Shown: positions 37,201 to 48,930 of the stretch, in pieces
Layout of the letters: every line of letters begins with the position of its first letter
Position numbering within the stretch: position 1 is the stretch's first letter
NCBI RefSeq assembly: GCF_001619985.1
Contig: NW_017264197.1
Location: forward strand, 248,001 to 312,000
From: Xylona heveae TC161
Lineage: Eukaryota; Ascomycota; Xylonomycetes; Xylonales; Xylonaceae
Direction of reading: 5' to 3'
DNA length: 64,000 nt
Notes under the pieces: generated by a model
Seen by the model: the letters and a program-made list of their open reading frames with translations, nothing else
What the model was told of the DNA's origin: nothing
Databases searched by the model: none
Program-made: the position numbers and the translations under genes

Positions 37201-37692
37201 GATGACTGGCGGGTGTTTTCTGCCAGAGTAAAAGAAGTGATCTCTGGGGTTAGAGAGGAGGAGGACTGGTTATGTTGATGATGTTGATGATGGTGATAGA
37301 ATAGTGTGTGTTGCCCCTCAGGCATATAGGTAACTAAAGACATTGGATATCAAAAAAGTTAGACGGCAAGTTCCGCAAGTGACGCTCCCCTCAGTTCTTT
37401 TTGCGGTAATATTGGACAGGTACCTTATGTAAGAAATTACATGGGAGAGTACCTCTGTACCTTTTGAGAACGAAGAGTAGACGGATGCCAAGACCAAAAC
37501 CTCGACGACAATTCGCTTCTTTCGCAACATCCCCGTATCTTCAGTTGCTGCTTGCTGCTGCTGTTGCTGCTCTGCCCAGACAGACTTTATTTGCTCTGTC
37601 TCTCGCCCCCCTCTGAAAGCTCCTTCCCTCCATTGAGAGCCCTTTTTGATTCGCAACGTCCAACGTTCCGATCGCCGAAAGCTATCTTCATC
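37201..37692. promoter_or_regulatory. Divergent promoter of ELP3 and LSC1
   Basis: 492 bases between start codons. A CTG/TTG triplet run (about 37543-37573) lies in the presumed LSC1 leader, and short GATGAT repeats lie near the ELP3 side. No specific factor site identified. Confidence 0.5.
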
Positions 37693-39144
<1,452 letters not shown>

Positions 39145-39787
39145 ATGGACATGTAATTACCCCCTTATATGTGTTGTTATTTTATTCTTTTTTTGGGAAG
39201 CAGGACAGACGAGCGGAAGGAACTGGTAGATATAAAGGGTGGAAGTGATTTGAAGTAGTGGCGGAGGAAGTACAAAGTACCTTGTCCTTTGCCATGGGGG
39301 TCGTGTCTCTGGGGATCATATCGCTGAGAAAGAAGGGGGAAACAGCATGTTCCCCCCTTTTGTTTCATTCTCCTTCTTCCTCTTCTTCGTTCTATTATTT
39401 GTCAAGTGTACAGCTAGGCATGCATGAAATATTTTTTTGATACGCTCATGTTCATATTCCAGTATTGGATTGACGTGCAATCACTTGATTCATGATCCAA
39501 ATAGTGTGCCATTTGACATTTGACATTTGAAAAACCCGATATCACCAATTTCTATTTAGCTGCGTGAGAGGTGTACTATACAACTACCTAGCTCTATTGA
39601 TGAAAAAAGATTCATTCAAAAAGGTGGAAGGAGAAGGGGAATGTGGGAATAAAAGTAAAAAACGGTAAGAAATTGGGGCAGTATTTACAACGTCATTAAT
39701 CTAAAAGGGGGAAAAACAAAAGTCATCGGAGACGTTCGAAATCCAGACAAAAGCAAAGACGGAAGACATAAAACAAAGCCAAAACGT
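39145..39787. other. Convergent intergenic region
   Basis: Shared 3' flank of LSC1 and the DUF89 gene; pyrimidine- and AT-rich patches, no gene seen. Confidence 0.55.
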
Positions 39788-41677
39788 CTATGCAGATGCC
39801 TTGCCGTCGCAGAATTGCACGACAGCCCATTTCCCGCTCCAGGCCCACTTGCGGGCTTCGTTCCCGCCGCCGCCTTCGAGGGCGCGCAGCCGGTCGTCTT
39901 CGCCGGGTGGGAGCCCGACGACGACGTCGGCCTTGCATGTGCGCAGAGCGAGGGTGCGCATTCCGGAGCCGGGGCCGAGCGGGCCAATGGCTTCGGTGAA
40001 GGGGGTTGTTGTGGGCCATTGTGCCTATTGGATTTATTTGTTAGGCATTTGAAGGTATTGGAGGGACGCAATAGGAAGGGAGAAACGAGAGAAGGGAAAT
40101 TGAGAAAGTGAAGAGAAAAGAAAAGAAAAGATAAAGACGAAGAGACTGGGAAGGAGGAAAAGGATAAACGTACGTCACCAGTTAATTTACGATAATTCAA
40201 ATCGCCCTTTGCAATGACCAGTTCACTGCCTTGTAGATCCTTGAACAGCTCCGGCGCGGTGCCAGGCAGGCGCCAGAAACTGCCGCCTTCGGTCCAGAAG
40301 CGGTTGGGTCGAATAGAAAGCTTGCCCTCCGCGTGGAACTCGCTCAGCTTCTGGAACAGAAAGGAGAGATTGCTTTCCTCCTTTTCGGACAAGGGCTGGG
40401 GTTGTTTCTTGCCCTGGTGCTCCTCGTCCTCGGACAACGAGGAGTAAAACGACTGCGCATTGGCAAGGGCGTTGAGGAGTCCGCCGAAATCTGCGGGAAT
40501 CACGTCCGATACGAACCACGGGTAGTTCTTGGGGTGCATGACAATCGATGTGGCGAGGTTAGCGGACAAGAGGTACCCCGCGAGAATCAGGTCGACGTAG
40601 AGCTCGAATCCAGCATTGTCTAGTATGAAATCGACGCGGCGCTCGCCGTTGGGATTGGCCTTGCGGGCTTTGCTTAGCACTTCGTACGCGGCGGGCAAAT
40701 CGTTGGAGATGATATTCTTTTGCGAGCTCTTGCGGGCTTCGGAGCCCTGCAGTTTTTGAATGTCTTCGTAGGTAAGTGACGTGAGCAGCGAAAGGTCGGT
40801 CGCGTTTCCCCAGAGGCAAATGTCGCACATTTCGGTGAACATGAGCTTTTCTGCCTCCTCCGTTTCTTCGGCGGACTTGTTGCCTAGCTTGCCACCGCCC
40901 TGGCGCAATTGGGTGTCGAGTTCTTTATATTGCGCTGCGAGCTCAAGCACTGCTGGGCGCGAGGACTTGAAAGTGGAGATCTTCTGGCGCGCAAAGACAT
41001 CGTGGGTTTTCCAGTGCTTGCTGAGCGTGAAGAACGTGCTGAGTCGTCTGTGTAAGGAGAAACGTATGAGTAATTGTAATTTCGTACACAATGATATTCT
41101 GGGCGCGTAAAGTTTGTATGAGGATAAAAAAGCCAGAGGAGGAGTTACCGGTAGAGGTAGCATTCGGAGAATAGCCAGGGCACGTTGAACCACTTTGCCT
41201 CTCCGAGCTGCTCGAGCTCCTTATTGTAGTCGGCAATGTCGGGCTGACCGTCTTCAGGGAGGGGGCTGTGAGGTTCGAGAGTACAATGTCAGCAGTCGTA
41301 GGGGCATAAATCATAGGACAAGTTCACACTCACGTCAATTGGCGGTCATGTTGGATCTCGTATTTCAGCTTGGCCAGTCCCTCGATGATGGCCTTGCCCT
41401 CCTTGGTGTGTTCCGCATCTTTGCTGGCGAGCGTTGCGCGGTGCACGTCGTCAATTGCGCCAGTCTAGATGGTTGAGCTATTAGCAATCTGCTGGAAATG
41501 GCGGGGTGATTTGCTACCCCACGTACAAGAATGACGGGCCACCTGTCTCGCGCAGAGACATAGGCAAATGTGGATTGGTCGGATGTGTAGTACGGTGCTG
41601 GGAGAGTCAATCAACATGTCTGTCCCTCGATGGAGTATCCGAGAGGTGTGCATACGAGTTTTTGTATCAAATTCCAT
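39788..41677 (-). CDS. DUF89 damage-control phosphatase (ARMT1 / YMR027W type)
   Basis: Six exons: 41656-41677, 41527-41597, 41334-41464, 41149-41265, 40174-41047 and 39788-40024; 1452 nt, 483 aa (yeast YMR027W about 470). Family features: WPVILTGAIDDVHR near the start; the metal-site motif RRVDFILDNAGFELYVDL; VIPADFGGLLNAL; KLSIRPNRFWTEGGSFWRLP; KGDLNYRKLTGD, where an Asp binds the metal; and a closing RTCKADVVVGLPPGEDDRL. DUF89 proteins are metal-dependent phosphatases that remove harmful sugar-phosphate side products (for example fructose-1-phosphate); the human member was also reported as a protein-glutamate methyltransferase. A Gly-rich GGGGNEARKWAWSGKWAV ending is seen. It is convergent with LSC1. 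Confidence 0.93.
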
Positions 41678-42497
41678 GGTGCGTGGTGTTATGTGTGCAG
41701 CTCAAGTTTGGGGAGATGTCACCTTGGAGGTGTCAGGTCGGTACTCCCTAAGAGAGGTATGTAGATGCGCGAGTTTTCTGTTTGGCTTCAATATTTATGC
41801 AGCCAATTGCAACACGATGTGACCTATTAATTATATGATGCAAAGACTAACTTATGTATATTCGTGTAGAATTTATTCTGATTCAGCTTTTTGGCATATT
41901 TTAGACAATACTGTACTCCGTACCTTGCGGAGATTAAATCCCAAGTGGGGACAGCTATGACGGTTGGCCTCTCATAAAAGACATTCTGCAACGTCACTTT
42001 TGGACATCACCTGACCCACCTTCTGTACGTGGCTATGCTCATGCTCAATGACAATAAGAATGGAAATGTCATGCTCCCTAAGACTGAAATCAATTGTTAA
42101 ATTTATTACTTTGAAGAAAGTATATTTGTGGGAGATTTCAAGGTCGGAAAGTTTTTAGAACAGAATATTTAGTCGAATTTTATTTACTAGGCATTTATAG
42201 AATCTAAATTCACAAAATATCTTCTCATCTACTCAAAGTAGATAAATGAATATCCTGCCAATAATTAGATGTCTTCAGATAAAACATACTATAACCCAAG
42301 ACGTGGCATAAATAAGTTGCATTGAGTTTTTGTGGCTCTGCCATACCATATAATATTCAAGTCTGGACCAATATCATTTAAGCTAGTAAGGCAAGAAAAA
42401 AAAAAGGGTCATCAAGGAATGAAACGAGCTTCAAAACCAAAAAAAAAAAAAAAAGAATTTTGAACCACTCCAATTTTCGAACATTCAAATGAAGTGC
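41678..42497. other. AT-rich intergenic region
   Basis: AT-rich from about 41800, with A runs at about 42390-42405 and 42439-42455. Holds one TACTCCGTA copy. The AT richness beside an old retroelement could reflect repeat-induced point mutation, but this is not shown. No gene. Confidence 0.5.
41914..41922 (+). repeat. TACTCCGTA motif, copy 4
   Basis: Exact nonamer in AT-rich intergenic DNA upstream of the DUF89 gene. Confidence 0.6.
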
Positions 42498-42504
42498 AAA
42501 AAAA
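42498..42504 (-). terminator. RNA polymerase III terminator of tRNA-Trp
   Basis: Seven T residues on the transcript strand directly after the discriminator base of the tRNA. Confidence 0.9.
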
Positions 42505-42576
42505 TGAACCCAGTGTGATTTGAACACACAGCCTTTCGATCTGGAGTCGAACGCGCTACCGTTGCGCCATAGGTCC
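42505..42576 (-). tRNA. tRNA-Trp (anticodon CCA)
   Basis: Read on the minus strand, 72 nt fold as a complete cloverleaf: acceptor GGACCTA with TGGGTTC (two G-U pairs), D arm GCGC/GCGC, anticodon stem TTCGA/TCGAA with loop CTCCAGA (anticodon CCA), T arm GTGTG/CACAC with loop TTCAAAT, discriminator A. No intron and no encoded CCA end. The internal A and B boxes are present in the D and T arms. Confidence 0.96.
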
Positions 42577-42833
42577 TTGTTGTTGCTGATTCAGCCCACA
42601 AAAGAAGCTATGACCCACAACCCATAACCGAACTGAAAGGTGCAGATATTAACGACAACCTTCCATAGACTCGACAGCGACGGTATAGAATTACACGATT
42701 TGATGGAATTTCAGATCATTTGAATTGTAATTTCATTCAACATATAAAATTCTATAATCGACCTTTATTTAAACTATCGGGGGAAGGGTTCCAACTATAT
42801 ATAGCGGGATGTTACCCATTAACTATTCCATTG

Positions 42834-43350
42834 CTAGCAAAAGACAGCGGAAGCCCTTAAACAGTAGTCCATAACTTGAACCTCCCCAGATTTTTTCCAC
42901 TCAAGCTTTTTAGATCGTCGCTTGGTTTGCATGTCTCTGGCATCCAGCCATACCTCGTCTCCTACCTTGTAGGTCAGAGCTGGTAGACAGCGTCTGTAAG
43001 CCTGGTCTTCGTAGGTCATTCGGGCTTCTGTCCTGGCAGCTCGAACGTAGTCTAAGATCTCTTGCATGTGCCCAGCAAAGTCAATTCCGTCAATCGCGTT
43101 TTCAGCTGTGGAGAGATCAGTTAATGGTTCTGATTCAAATCCCAACCACAGGTTATGCCCATAGTTGGCAAAGAGGGGGCTGTCAATGTATAGTCATGAT
43201 TCTTATGAATAGAAAGCTCTTTCTGGTATAGAATGAGAGCAATCGCACGATTGAGAAGCCAAATAACAATCTCGTTCTCTTGTCCCTGAAGAGCAGCAGC
43301 CAGGTTGTCCGGTTTCTTGTCTCTCCACGGGCAATTTTGAGGTTGTGCAA
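42834..43350 (-). mobile_element. Broken Ty3/Gypsy retrotransposon fragment (integrase region)
   Basis: The minus strand carries a recognisable C-terminal integrase segment of a Ty3/Gypsy element, including the GPY/F-type block YKVGDEVWLDARDMQTKR and SKKLEWKKSGEVQV, with related but more decayed sequence on its 5' side to about 43350. No reverse transcriptase, gag or long terminal repeats were seen, so this is a short fossil of the pol region and clearly not active. The right boundary is uncertain. It lies about 260 bases from the tRNA-Trp gene. The degree of decay suggests an old insertion. Confidence 0.85.
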
Positions 43351-44405
43351 CTTAGTCTGAATAACGATGAGATTAATAATGGAGTCGTTCTATATTTTTA
43401 AACTCAAACAATTACTAGAGCGTATTGTCATGCCGGAACGACTCATTATTTCCTGGATTGTCGAGGGCGGGCCTCAAAGTTGTCGAAGCGGTAAAATAAT
43501 TGACAGATATTGTTACACTTGTCCTGGACATGCTAGGGCTGGCGATTGGCTGAGTTACTTTGTTAAGAAGTAAGAGAAGTCTTACCTGAACAGCAAAGTG
43601 GCGAGCACTTTACAAGGTTCAGAGTCAAAAACCAATAGGTTTTTTACAAGGACTCGGAGGGAAAGGTAATAGTTGACAAATATTACGAGTATATCGAAGT
43701 ATTTGTGTCCATTTTCTCCAGCTCGAGTGCTCCTCTAGAAAGGGAGACGGTAGGCCTTTGGATGCCAACGGCAAACTCGCAATAACGACAGTAGTGATTC
43801 GCAAGCAGATGATAGATGACAAGACCAGCAGAGGACAGACAAAGGGAAACATAAGTCCCGGAACCAGGATTGATATTCTCGTTAGTTGAATTATGGCGAC
43901 GAGCCGTTTGGCCTTGATCGAGATAAAAAAATATTCAACCGTGGCTAGAAATATACTAAAAAGTTCCTTCAACAAGACCTTGTGTGTTTTGGTAAGCATA
44001 TAGAAGGAAAGGAGATCTATACAGAAAAGGATTAGGCCGCAAGTGCATTAAATAGATGAGCAAACGCAGTTGGCTAGGCAGCAACATCGAAACAGACATG
44101 TATTGAATGGAACCATGAGGAGCCATCCAATGTGAATAAGAGATTGTGATTGACGTGCCATGATACGCGTGGTATCGGCCCTGCCGCCTGCTTGTGAAAA
44201 ATAGCGTGTTTGTGTACGCAAAGATTGAATCCTGGGTTTCTTGTGATTATATGACCAAAAGTAAAAGGTCTAGGTGTGAATATGTCCTTTGCCAGCATTT
44301 ACCGCATACCTGACGCCATTTTAAAGCACACAGAGAAAATAATACATCGAAGAAATGAATGTCGAAGACCATGAAGTTCGCCGAATAAAGTTGACCAAAA
44401 CGCTT
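43351..44405. other. Intergenic, AT-rich, next to the retroelement fossil
   Basis: Short frames only; none resembles a known protein. More remains of the same fossil could be present but are not recognisable by eye. Confidence 0.45.
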
Positions 44406-45829
44406 TTATGCCTCCCCAAAAGGGTAATTGAATTTCAACAACCCGTTGAGACCGCCAACCCAGCCGTCATCGCCTGTAGCACCTGTGCTATGAGTGCCTC
44501 GTACGATGCTCGGAATGCCACTGGTGAAGACACCATCACGGCATCGAAGCTGTTCGCCCCGAACGTGAATTTCTGTCCCAATATCCACGCCGTGATTACG
44601 TCTGACACCGTCTACGCTGAGCTCGAGACCGCGGCCTCGATTCTTGTCGCTGATCCGTAAGGTGATATTCATACTTGATGGAACCACAAGCGGCCTAAAA
44701 CTCAGACTTCGAGGACAGATGGGCGTGAGCAGAAGCGATGGGACAAGAGGATGGATGATGCTGCCCCCGCTACTGAGGCTGTAGGCTGTGCTACCTGTGG
44801 GGGTCGAGATGATAATACCATCGGCGACAGCTTCTGTAAGTAAGCGTCCGCATATGAAGATCTCCACGACGGCCAAATGTGGATCTTGGCCTCGGTGGAT
44901 GATCACTTCATTCATAGCATGAATGTCGCCCCCAATCTTTGGAGCTAGGTTGCCATCTGATGATGCATTTATTCGATGTCCGGCAGAGTCGAAGACGCCA
45001 ACCTTCAGCCGGTTTCGGAGGAGTACTCTAGCTGGTCGAGCTTCCCCCATGAATTTTCCTCGAAGAGAGGACCATTCTGGTGAGACTGAGCCCGCCCCGG
45101 ATGACTCGTCCATCTTCTCGGGAGTCAGCTGAGCACATCTATCTCCCGGGCCTGAGCCGGACATGTAGACTTCGCGGAATGCGCGTTTGTACTCATGGTA
45201 CTTCCATTCGCCCAAGAAGCCGAGGGTGCCCATGCTGAAAGAAAGAACAGGTGGTACACTGTTTGTTGCTGAAAAGAGCGACGCCGCGTGGAGAATGGTG
45301 CCATCACCACCAAGTGTTACTGTCAAGTCCACCTTGGGCTGTAGTTCTAGTGTTGCTGTATCGCGGTCGGCTGCTGACGTGTAGACGGGAAACGGAAGCC
45401 TGTCATGGATTTCGGAGGCGACTTTATTCTCGAAGATCATGGCAGTGGAGGGATATGAGGAGTGGACATGTCTACAATAGAATGCGTCAGGTTTGATTGA
45501 GGATGAAATGGACAAAGCGGTGAAATGCATACTTGGAGAACTCAATGACGGCATCTGTAACAGCTGGTACATTTTCCTTTTTTATAAAGAAGACGTTTCG
45601 AGGAGGCGAGGGCCATTGTAGGCAGAGGAGATCATTATGGAGAGATTCTGTAGCCTTTAGCTCTAGAGTTCATGCTGCAGTTTATTGAGTCACAAGAGGT
45701 ACCTTGATATCTGGGTATTATTCGATCAGGCAACTCCGAAACAGAGCGAATTTCTCTCCGGTGATGACTACAAGAAAATTGTCTCTTCGCAGAGAGAAAC
45801 AGTCGTATTCGAGGCTGAATGGGCCTCAT
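44406..45829 (-). CDS. NAD(H) kinase, Pos5 (mitochondrial) type
   Basis: Three exons: 45703-45829, 45533-45647 and 44406-45471; 1308 nt, 435 aa (yeast Pos5 414). The N-terminus MRPIQPRIRLFLSAKRQFSC is Arg-rich and free of acidic residues, as in mitochondrial presequences. Next come LQWPSPPRNVFFIKKEN, the kinase motif TLGGDGTILHAASLF, FSMGTLGFLGEW, MNEVIIHRG and GIIISTPTGSTAYSLSSGG, where the GGDGT and TGSTAY loops bind ATP and NAD. Product: NADP(H), feeding mitochondrial reductive and antioxidant pathways. A Ser/Gly/Glu-rich insert (about 40 residues around 45030-45150) separates two conserved blocks. The first intron can use either of two nearby acceptors; I chose the one (exon from 45647) that keeps the frame. 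Confidence 0.92.
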
Positions 45830-46833
45830 GCTTGCATGTTACAGGTTTTGGACGTTGTTCAATGACTTCATCTGTAGGCGGAACGATACGGAGTATACAT
45901 GCCTAGCTTAGATTTTCCACTAGAGCCGGTATCTCTCTCTCACACCTTTTTGTTTGAAGTATATTATGTATTACACAATACTTATATGCAGTATCTTATT
46001 CCTTTACAGGAAAATAATGTCTTTAGTCTGATCTTCTGATTGATATTCCCATTTTCCAAATACTTATTCCCAAGCATTATGATAACTTTAAGGTAATTGT
46101 TCCAATGAGCTCATGTCGCACTTGTTGATTTGTCCATCGGAGGTCGGACAGCACTCTTGAGATTAAAAGGTCACCGTAGAATGCGGTCAAGCAATGAGCC
46201 AATCAGGAGAGAGACGGAGGTCATTCGGTCATCGTTTCTTCACGCGGGCCGAAGTCATCCGTTAGGCGGCAGTTGGGTTTAGCTGTGCGTAACTTACCTT
46301 AGAGTCGTAAACTTAGCAGCAATAAGCAGTCAAGTTAGTGGTAGAGTAGTAATCCACTCCCAGGTCATGAGTTAAGGTTAGTCTTGCCAACTATTACTTC
46401 ACCAGCCAGCGTATCTACCTATCTACTTAGCTTCTTAAACCAACTCCTCCCTCTCTTTCGAGATGCTTCGAGTTGTATAGTGCTTCCTTGGATGCTGTTC
46501 TCATTCTTTCCCCAGTGCTGATACGGTACCTTGTTTCCATCACTCTCTTCCTCCGCACTCCGCATGTAAATACTCCTTTCAAAGCTAGAGCCCGAAGCCC
46601 CACGTCCCTAGTCAGTCACTACTTAAAAATATCTCTTGTGTCCTTGGCCTGAGAGGCGCTCAAGGTGAGCACGCGACTTTATCATTTGTCTCACTCGTCC
46701 CACCGTCTGCCCCCTCCCAACTCTATTCTGCAGCCCTTTCGCAGGACTTCTTATGTCAACCACCCGACACTCTCGTAATGCTCCGGAAATCTTCATATCT
46801 ACAAATTATAAGCTGACATATAGAAGCTGCATC
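45830..46833. promoter_or_regulatory. Divergent region between the NAD kinase and the acyltransferase
   Basis: About 1 kb with pyrimidine-rich leader-like sequence on the plus strand from about 46440. No gene seen apart from a possible earlier start of the acyltransferase at 46753. Confidence 0.5.
45887..45895 (-). repeat. TACTCCGTA motif, copy 5
   Basis: Exact nonamer on the minus strand, about 60 bases upstream of the NAD kinase start codon. Confidence 0.6.
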
Positions 46834-48318
46834 ATGGCTTCCGAGGACGTTACAAACAATGGGTCACAGAGTGTCCCGGAATCTTTGCCAGATCTAGGCG
46901 CTGGAGTTACTGGAAAGGCAGAAGAACCTCATCCTGCTGGTCGGGTCAAGCATGGTGGCTTTAATCAACTCGTTCGCTTGGTTTTGTTTGCGATTTATTT
47001 CTTTTCATGTTGCATCAGGTATGGCGACGATCCGGGCCCAAGACCGATTTAGATTTGGTGGCTGATGATATCAGTATCAACTTGACGCAGTTCCTTGGCT
47101 CGCCGCTCTACTTTATAAGCAAAGACTACTATTATGCCTACATGGCCATGACGAAGCAGTCGTTCGGTCTGCTCATTACCACCATGACCCAGTGGTGGAG
47201 CCCAACGACGGTTAGAATCAGCGGAGACAAGAGTGTTCGAGGGCAGCTTAGAAAGACCGCAGACGGAAGGCTTGAATGCGATTTCCCCGAAAGACTGGTC
47301 CTCATTGCAAATCATCAGGTACGCTTCACCACAAAAGGTTTCCACATTTTGATGCCACTCTAACACGGTCGGTATAGCTCTATTCCGATTGGCTCTACCT
47401 TTGGTGGATCGCGTACACGAGCCAGATGCATGGCCACATTTACATTATCCTCAAGGAGTCTCTCAAATACATTCCTATCATTGGACCTGGTATGATGTTC
47501 TACGGCTTCGTGTTCCTCGCTCGAAATTGGGCCAAGGACAAGCCTCGGTTCAAGCACCGGCTCGAAAAGCTCAGTGGCAGACACCATGGTCCTCTTTCTG
47601 GCACCCATTCGCTGGATCCCATGTGGTTGCTCATCTTTCCTGAAGGCACAAATTTGTCGAACAATGGCAGAGCATCCAGCAAACGATGGGCTGAAAAGCA
47701 GGGACTCGTAGATCCGCAACATGTCCTGCTGCCTCGAAGCACTGGTTTGCAATTCTGCTTGCAGGAGCTCAGCGAATCTGTTGAGTGGGTGTATGACTGT
47801 ACAGTCGCCTATGAAGGCATTCCGTAAGACCCCCAACAAGATCCCCGTGGATTGGACTCAAAGAAGCTGACATGAAAGATAGAAGGGGTAAATACGGCCA
47901 AGACCTTTTCACACTTCGTTCGACGTACTTTGAAGGCCGCCCTCCCAAGTCAGTCAATATGTACTGGCGTCGATTCCATGTCTCCTCGATCCCCGCCAAT
48001 GACCCCAAGGCTTTCGAAGTGTGGATCAGAGATAGATGGATGGAGAAGGATGATTTGATGGAGTACTACATGCAGAATGGCCGCTTCCCTGCCGATGAAG
48101 GTGAGGAACCCATTGTAAATGGTACTAGTCACACCAAAGATGCAGCCGACATCCCTGTGAAGCGTGGCGCCGGATTTATCGAGACTGAAGTCAGGCCGAG
48201 CCACTGGTGGGAAGTTGGACAAATCTTTGTCGTCCTGGCGGCGTTGGGGCTCGTCATTAACGTCATCAAGAAAATGTGGAACATTGTTTCCGTGGTTTCG
48301 TCAAGTCGAGCAAAGTAG
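46834..48318 (+). CDS. Lysophospholipid acyltransferase (LPLAT/AGPAT family)
   Basis: Four exons: 46834-47018, 47075-47318, 47378-47823 and 47883-48318; 1311 nt, 436 aa. Visible acyltransferase blocks: block I is NHQLYSDWLYLWW, a variant of NHX4D with His and Asp catalytic (split by intron 2); block III is LIFPEGTNLS. Hydrophobic segments lie near residues 45-65, after block I, and at about 400-420 (VGQIFVVLAALGLVINVIKK). The layout fits the fungal Cst26/Psi1 and animal LCLAT1/AGPAT3-5 group, which put acyl chains on lysophospholipids such as lysophosphatidylinositol or lysocardiolipin in the ER. Exact substrate cannot be read. An in-frame ATG at 46753 would add 27 residues; I prefer 46834 because the extra residues look unconserved and the second Met precedes a typical acidic start. 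Confidence 0.88.
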
Positions 48319-48930
48319 AAATGACGCATGAAGATACCCGATCCGCTACAAGCATAAAGGCGTTTGGAATTTTTCAATATGCACTCGGGGCGTTTGTTTG
48401 TTTGTTTGTTCACATGGTCATGGAGTGGAAATTTTTCTATGGTATATTTCAGAGAGAGCATTTTACAAGGGCATATTGTTAATGGCAGAATAATGAGCTC
48501 GTGAATGTATCAAACTTTGCGTGTCCAAGGAGCGTTACGGTGGACTTTGGGTGTTTTTACCAACACTACTTCAATATGAACACAGTACCGACGACATCTC
48601 GCGACTTCAGGTGGTCCGTGCTTGTAGAGCGCTGGTCCGGCAGCCGCGACGTGCAGGAACATTCTGTCTGTGATCTGATGCAGCAACATTAAAGCCGTCA
48701 GGCTCAACGTCTTCTCTCTCCCTATTTTTTTGCTTGCCATTCATTTTTCATTAACCATTTATGCTTGGCAAGTGAGTCGAGTTCAATCTTGAATATCGAT
48801 CGATGAGTCCCTCGCTGAGGTGATCATTCTGGAATCTATCCTGCCCCGGCCGCATTTTATCACAATAATCTCGTTTCCGAGATTCGAGGACCTATTGCGC
48901 AGAAGCTGAAGCGCTTCAATCGGGTAGAAT
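48319..48930. other. Intergenic between the acyltransferase and CTR9
   Basis: 3' flank then CTR9 promoter and leader. A TTTG run lies at 48394-48410. No gene seen. Confidence 0.55.

Noticed and set aside
43625-43999. 124-codon minus frame near the Gypsy fossil
   Set aside because: No retroelement or host motif recognised; kept as unassigned intergenic DNA.
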